Assembly: GCA_030549495.1 (NCBI GenBank)
Contig: JAUIRK010000106.1
Location: 1,507,001 to 1,571,000 of the forward strand
Direction: 5' to 3'
From: Nectonema munidae
Lineage: Eukaryota; Nematomorpha; Nectonematoida; Nectonematidae
DNA length: 64,000 bases
In this document: positions 59,201-64,000 of the stretch, piece by piece
Numbering within the stretch: position 1 is the first letter of the stretch
Layout of the letters: each line of letters opens with the position of its first letter
Made by a program: the position numbers and the translations under genes
Notes under the pieces: generated by a model
What the model saw: the letters and a program-made list of their open reading frames with translations, nothing else
What the model was told of the DNA's origin: nothing
The model's database searches: none

Positions 59201-59387
59201 CATTACTTGAGTATTTTTCCGGTTTGCTAGTTTTCTGTTTCAATTGATTTTGTTTGTATATGATTCGATATAATGCATATAAAAAAGTAGTCATAAATCG
59301 TAACTTTCAATTTCCGGTAATGCTATTTGTGTAGATCTTATAAAACATTTTTTAATTTAAAATAGAGTAATTTTCATATATACCATT

Positions 59388-60276
59388 TTCACGTTCCGTC
59401 GCACCTTTTTACAATTCAAACACACCCTTTTTCAATTCCGCTAACACCCTTTTGCAATTTTGTTATATCTTTATTAATTTTTTTTGAATATTTCAAGATT
59501 TACTTATTATTTGAAAGAAAGATTAGTTATTCAAAATTAAATTATATTTAAAAAAATTAGAAACAAAATTTCCGTAAAAATAAGTGTGTTTCAGTATAAA
59601 TTTTCTTAGATATTGTCCAATTTTATTTGTCACTAATGAGGTAAACACTCTTACTAAATCAAAAAAACGGCCTAAATTTAATAAATATTCAAAAAGTACA
59701 ATTTAGAATTAAAAAAAATTAGAACTGGAAACTATAAAATTATTATTAGTGTAAACATGCAAATACAAAAAATTAGATTAATTTTTGTTTAACTTGTAAA
59801 AAAGTTGATTATTTGGCTTGATTTTTGATGAACTAACTATAAAATTCATCAAAGAGTTAACCTTTAAGATTTTGATTTCAATTTTAAAATGAAGTATTTA
59901 TCGCCTTATTCTCATATGCTCAATTGCTCAATGCAATTGAATACGCGTTTTCCAAAATGAAGTAGAACTCTAAACACTTTTTAAGCAAAAGGAATGTGAA
60001 ATAAATGACTTAGCTCAAGGTATTCAGCTATCAATATATACTAACGGCTGTCAGATATTTTCACCACGTATCAGCAAACCCATAAAAATGATTAATAGGC
60101 CATGAATTTATTCAAATGTTTTTTTTTAATTTTGTTCTTTAAAATATTTTGTCCTTGAATAATTGAAATTTCTTCATATGCAAAAATAATGCTTAAATCT
60201 TAAAACCTACAAGAAAAATTGCAAAAATCCATTTTCTAAATTGCAAAAGGATGTAACGGAATTGCAAAAAGGTGTA
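59388..60276. mobile_element. ~0.89 kb element with inverted ~22 bp iterons
   Basis: At the left, ACACCCTTTTTCAATTCCGC, ACACCCTTTTGCAATTTTG and a first weaker unit repeat with a period of about 20-22 bp. At the right the complement occurs two to three times (TTGCAAAAGGATGTAACGG, ATTGCAAAAAGGTGTA). The arrays are inverted relative to each other. Nothing codes for a protein in between. A non-autonomous DNA element with iterated ends is likely. A degenerate version may lie at 63003-63090. Confidence 0.55.
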
Positions 60277-60779
60277 TAAAAAATACTTCTATATTTAATG
60301 TTTTTACTCGAACTTTGAAATGAAGCCCTTAAATTTTTTAGTTTTAAAGTTTATTTTTTGTAGGCATTTTATGTAAAAAGTTAATTCTTCTAATTTTTAT
60401 ACCACTTCCCAATATTCAATTTCCGGTTATATGTGGATTCAGCAATAATTTTGTTCTCAATGAATTCATCTGCTGAATGCGGTTTCTGTATTATCGACTT
60501 CTGACCAGGGGCGCACATCATTTATCAATCGATACAATTTAATCAATGAAATTGTCAGACTCGCGTTAAAAATTTTTTCAACAAAGATCACTTTTTATCT
60601 TTATCAGTACGTTTTTTACATTTTATAACATTTGAAAACTTTAATTTTTTCAAGTCAAGAAATTTTTTTTCAATAGCTATTTGGGAATGAATATTTTGAC
60701 TAGCTATTCCGTTTAAAATCAAAAATACTCTATTTTTTAATATTTGAGCATAAATATTTTTTATGATGTTCGATTGTTA

Positions 60780-61128
60780 ATATTTGTAAGTAACTGTAAG
60801 TAATTTGTAAGTTTGATTGATTTTCTTAAAAAATGAATATCACCACTGAATTCAGCATATTTGAAAATGGGTATATATGTGTAAAAACTTTATATACTTA
60901 TTTAGATAAAAAGTTCCTTTTTGACATGAGCTGTCACATTTAGATCAATTTTTTGACATGTTTGATTGATTTTCATAAAAAATGGAAATCACCACTGAAG
61001 TCAGCATCGTTGAAATATATATGTAACATTAAAAATATTTATAAAAACTTATTAATATCTGAGAAAAATAGGGGGCACTTTACGCCCCCAGCACTTGAGC
61101 GGACAAATTTTGCCAAGCACTAATAGGG
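60780..61128 (-). repeat. Fragment of the 4820-7044 TTAA family
   Basis: Read on the minus strand it starts after TTAA (61129-61132) with CCCTATTAGTGCTTGGCAAA, then a GC hairpin (GGGGGCGTAAAGTGCCCCC), then AATCAATCAAACATGTCAAA. This is the same succession as at the left end of 4820-7044. The other end is absent. Confidence 0.6.
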
Positions 61129-61655
61129 TTAAGATATTAAAAGAATCACATTAACAACATTTTTGTTTTTTAATTATTTTTTAAGACGATGACATCAACG
61201 GTTTCTTTCAAAGATGTCAAAAAATCAATTAATTTAATTAATTTGTTTGAAATTTTTTCTTGAGAAAAAATTAAGTAAAATATAAAATAAAATTTTAGAT
61301 GGCCTAAAATCAAGATAAGTAAAATAAATTAAAAAAATATAAACCAAAAATTTTATGAAATTTGAAGAAAAAGAATCAAGCAAAAAATTAAAATTTAAAA
61401 AAGTTGTGAATTAGCCTATTAATAATTCTAAAATTTAAAAAAATTTCTAGGCAAAAATTTTCAAGATATTTATGCTCACCCTAACCCACGAGGTTCCAAC
61501 TTGAAAAAATAAACAATTTGCCAATTAATAATAATTATCGACTGATAGGTATTCGACTAAAGTTCTTATCGGTGCATCTCTAGTTCCAAACATATTTTTA
61601 AGTGTCCATTATTCCAAACAAACAACCTTTACCTTATATCAATGTTAATTTACAT

Positions 61656-61945
61656 CAAGGGCGCACATCCGAGGGTGGGGGCGAAAAGCGTATCCCCCCC
61701 CCCCCCCAATAATTTTGGATTTTTTTACACTAGTGTATATGCGTTATGTAATTAAAATATTTTCGCTGGAAGTATAGTTTTTAAATTTCATCAATTTTGT
61801 AAAAAAAAATATATAAGCAGTCTTATAAATTTACGTATGCGCTCTAAAAACACTATTTTAAAGGATTGCTTGAATATTTTGTCTCCTGTGGTATTTCCAG
61901 ACCGGTAATTTTGAAAATCAATAATTTTGAGGATGTGCGCCCCTG
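61656..61945. mobile_element. hAT-type MITE copy inside the composite
   Basis: Closely similar to 47962-48315, including ATGCGTTATGTAA, TTACGTATGCGCT and TTTTGTCTCCTGTGG. It contains a C run at 61696-61711 in a GC-rich lead-in. Confidence 0.75.
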
Positions 61946-61954
61946 CTTCTGACT

Positions 61955-63575
61955 AAGAATGATTCTCTGTTGACCGAATCAAAATCTAGATCCATTGCAC
62001 ATTAAATATGAATGAATATTCACCATGCTATTCTTTTATAAGCTAGTATATTATCCACTCTGTTGAATATATTATAGCTATCGACTATATTTATGATGTT
62101 GATGTTTTTTAATGAGAAATAGATAGTTAAATTAGATACATCACAGCTAGAATAATCAATGGGAAAGTTTTTGCTTCTTAATTTTTTTGTCCCTTTCATT
62201 TGTCCCTTTGATTAGAAGATTGTTTTTTTCGTATCCCGCATCAGCGTTTAGATGTTGCTAATCATGAATGATTCATTGAAGTATCGTAGTCATCTTGAAA
62301 CAAAAAGGATAGAAGTCTTTCTTTTTATCTTTTTGATAATTAGATCAAAGAAATTAAATTATTCAGCCATCAGCACGAATATCTACTTCAGCAGTAACCA
62401 GAATACTACTTTTTTAATATTAAATACATGGCATGGAATTGTTTAGTGAAGTTAACAGTATCGAAACACGAATTCTTATTCAATAGAGTCAGTAGTGAAT
62501 TTAATGCTAATATAATTGTTCGAATCTACATTTCACGTATTCAATTGTCGCTCATGAAAAAGAGATATTTTATTACCAGCATATAGTTGGCTGATGTCCT
62601 GTTTTCCAGGAATTGTCCCAGTTTTGTCCGTCACTTCATAAAATAAGCCCCAGGAATATATTCCATTTCTAACACTTTTGCAAGTGAAACACAACAGCCT
62701 TTTGCAGTATGTTTTTGCCTGATCTAAAAAAAATTTTCGAAAAATATTTCAACTGTTTATATAAAATGATAAATACTTTAAAATAAATAATTAATATCAA
62801 CTTTGCTCTCATTTATTGCCTTAAGTTTTCGTGTTTTAACTTTGAGTTGATTGTAGTTGCAAAACGTAAATTTAAAACTAAAAAATAATACCTCTAATTA
62901 ACTCATGAATCATGTCATGACTAAACGAGATTCTTTGAAGAAAATCTTTTTTAAGAAATACTTTAGAAAAACGAATAAAGAATATATATATAATACATAC
63001 CCGAAATTGCGACGAAATTGGAGGGCGCGATTATTTTGTAAAAAGGTTCGAGGAATTACAAAAGAGTGCCATGAAACTGCAAATGATGTAGAAGAGTTCC
63101 GGCAAGTTTTATAGTTTCAAAAAAGGAGATTTGAAAAATCTAACTTTAAATATCATTGATTATTATTATTATCTTTTATTCTGTTTTTACTTTCATATAT
63201 TGTTCACATATGAATTATTTTTGTAAGGACTATTTTGTTCTTAAGGTAAAATCCATGTTTGCCGCTGAATGTTTTATATTTCAAAAACTTCAAGTTAATT
63301 CGTATTTCTGATTGTTAGTCAATAACACCTATGAATAATTTTAAAACATTTTTCACTAGCCTCTCTCTAACATTCTCTTTTAAAATTGTCCTGCCCTGCT
63401 AATAGTTAGAATAATGTGAATGGCCCAAATATTTTGTTCTATGACCACATCTTCAAGCTCTTATCATCTTTTTGGATCATTACTTTATTTTGCATAGTAG
63501 CGAAGGAATAGTTAAAATAAAAACAGTAAAAAAAGAATAATTTCTTTCTTTCATCTCGGTTTTTCATTTTTTTCC
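61955..63575. other. No gene firmly recognised
   Basis: AT-rich. At 63003-63090 a degenerate array resembles the inverted iterons at 59.4/60.2 kb (AAATTGCGACGAAATTGG, TTTTGTAAAAAGGTTCG, AATTACAAAAGAGTGCC). The plus-strand frame over it is basic and unrecognised. The rest may be intron of the gene that starts its visible exon at 63580. Confidence 0.35.
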
Positions 63576-63579
63576 ATAG

Positions 63580-63791
63580 GGATAGCTTCTTATGACGAAA
63601 TGCAGGATGACAACGCCCTAAATAACGAAATTAATTGTACGGAATTCAAATTTAACGACATTTTTACGCCATCTTTCCCATACTCTGCATCTCCTGTTAA
63701 TGCTTCCAAAAACCATTCCAATAATTCTACTTCAAATTTACTCTGCGAAAAGAATTTAACAGAATTGCACAACTGGATCAAGACCTTTGAA
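63580..63791 (+). CDS. Internal exon of an unknown host gene
   Basis: A strong acceptor (TTTTTTTCCATAG) opens a 212 bp exon ending at the donor GTATAC. Its frame reads IASYDEMQDDNALNNEINCT, then EFKFNDIFTPSFPYSAS and more Asn/Ser-rich sequence, ending LHNWIKTFE. Introns are phase 1 before and phase 0 after. It is acidic and Asn/Ser-rich with no recognised domain. The gene continues beyond the window. Confidence 0.5.
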
Positions 63792-63831
63792 GTATACTTT
63801 TCAGTCTTTTTCTTTGCATTTTTCCCTTAAG

Positions 63832-63840
63832 CCTTCTGAT
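63832..63840 (+). CDS. Possible 9 bp microexon
   Basis: After a 40 bp intron (63792-63831, ending TTTTTCCCTTAAG), CCTTCTGAT (Pro-Ser-Asp in phase 0) is followed at once by a perfect donor GTAAGT. Alternatively the exon runs on for about 34 codons to a TGA, so the microexon reading is not certain. Confidence 0.3.
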
Positions 63841-64000
63841 GTAAGTTCTAAAAATCATAAGACCTGTATCTGTATTCTCAACTTGATTTCCTGGAAATGG
63901 ATATTTGATCTTTTTGAAGGGGAGAAAGTATGATTTCTATCTTTCTGTTCCTTTTATCAATTTATAAGTGCGTAAAAATTTATATTTATTTCAAATGTAC

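Larger units (their letters stand above)
60506..61945. mobile_element. 1.44 kb composite hAT-type element with perfect 8 bp target duplication
   Basis: CTTCTGAC at 60498-60505 and 61946-61953. The ends are CAGGGGCGCACATC and GGATGTGCGCCCCTG. Inside, another left end (CAAGGGCGCACATCC) starts at 61656, so the last 290 bp form a MITE of the 47962 type. The 1.15 kb before it is unrelated and includes a TTAA-family fragment (about 60780-61128). It looks like one transposition event that used the left end of one MITE and the right end of a neighbour. Confidence 0.75.

Noticed and set aside
62585-62625. CTGATG followed by a TCCTG...CAGGA hairpin, checked as a hammerhead
   Set aside because: No GAAA box and no flanking stems. 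Probably just a repeat-derived hairpin.

Overview
The window is strongly AT-rich animal nuclear DNA with very short introns (about 40-100 bases at most predicted junctions) and a dense crop of old mobile elements. hAT, piggyBac, mariner, IS630/Tc1-type and MULE-like transposons sit beside LINE fragments, a Penelope-like element and many short non-autonomous elements. A metazoan, probably an arthropod and possibly a crustacean such as a copepod, fits best. That is inference from element families, not a proven identification. No bacterial-type genes, CRISPR arrays, rRNA genes or convincing intact tRNA genes were seen.

Layout. 0-14 kb is mostly non-coding: a LINE 3' fragment (1.3-2.1 kb), a 2.2 kb element bounded by TTAA (4.8-7.0 kb), a 131 bp TTAA MITE, a higher-order minisatellite (10.8-11.2 kb), a hAT-type MITE (11.6-12.2 kb) and tRNA-like SINE heads. 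14.1-20.8 kb on the minus strand holds what I consider the most interesting host locus: a chain of microexons (24-51 bp, each a multiple of three, all with phase-1 introns) encoding a Gly/Asp/Tyr-rich protein in which two exon types alternate. 21-34 kb holds MITEs, ZBED/GTF2IRD2-like hAT relics, a LINE endonuclease fragment, two MULE-like copies flanking a broken piggyBac and a broken hAT, and tandem repeats.

34.4-39.7 kb is a nested set of insertions. A gene of an unannotated transposase-like family is split by a piggyBac element (35590-39604), which itself carries two hAT insertions, one with a perfect 8 bp target duplication. 40.7-42.5 kb is another hAT relic, followed by a LINE ORF1 with a CCHC zinc knuckle. 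44.7-47.7 kb is a Penelope-like element with reverse transcriptase, a C-terminal GIY-YIG endonuclease and flanking direct repeats. 48-53 kb has three MITEs with perfect 8 bp target duplications or close relatives of them, a mariner relic and a LINE RT fragment. 53.8-54.3 kb is a probable small three-exon host gene. 54.5-56.0 kb is an IS630/Tc1-type relic with inverted iteron arrays. 56.8-58.9 kb is a nearly complete hAT with an 8 bp target duplication. 59.4-62.0 kb holds an iteron-ended element and a 1.44 kb hAT-type composite. The window ends inside a host gene (exon at 63.58-63.79 kb, with a possible 9 bp microexon after it).

Most coding sequence here is selfish and broken. The candidates for living host genes are the microexon gene, the three-exon gene at 53.8 kb and the exon at 63.6 kb.
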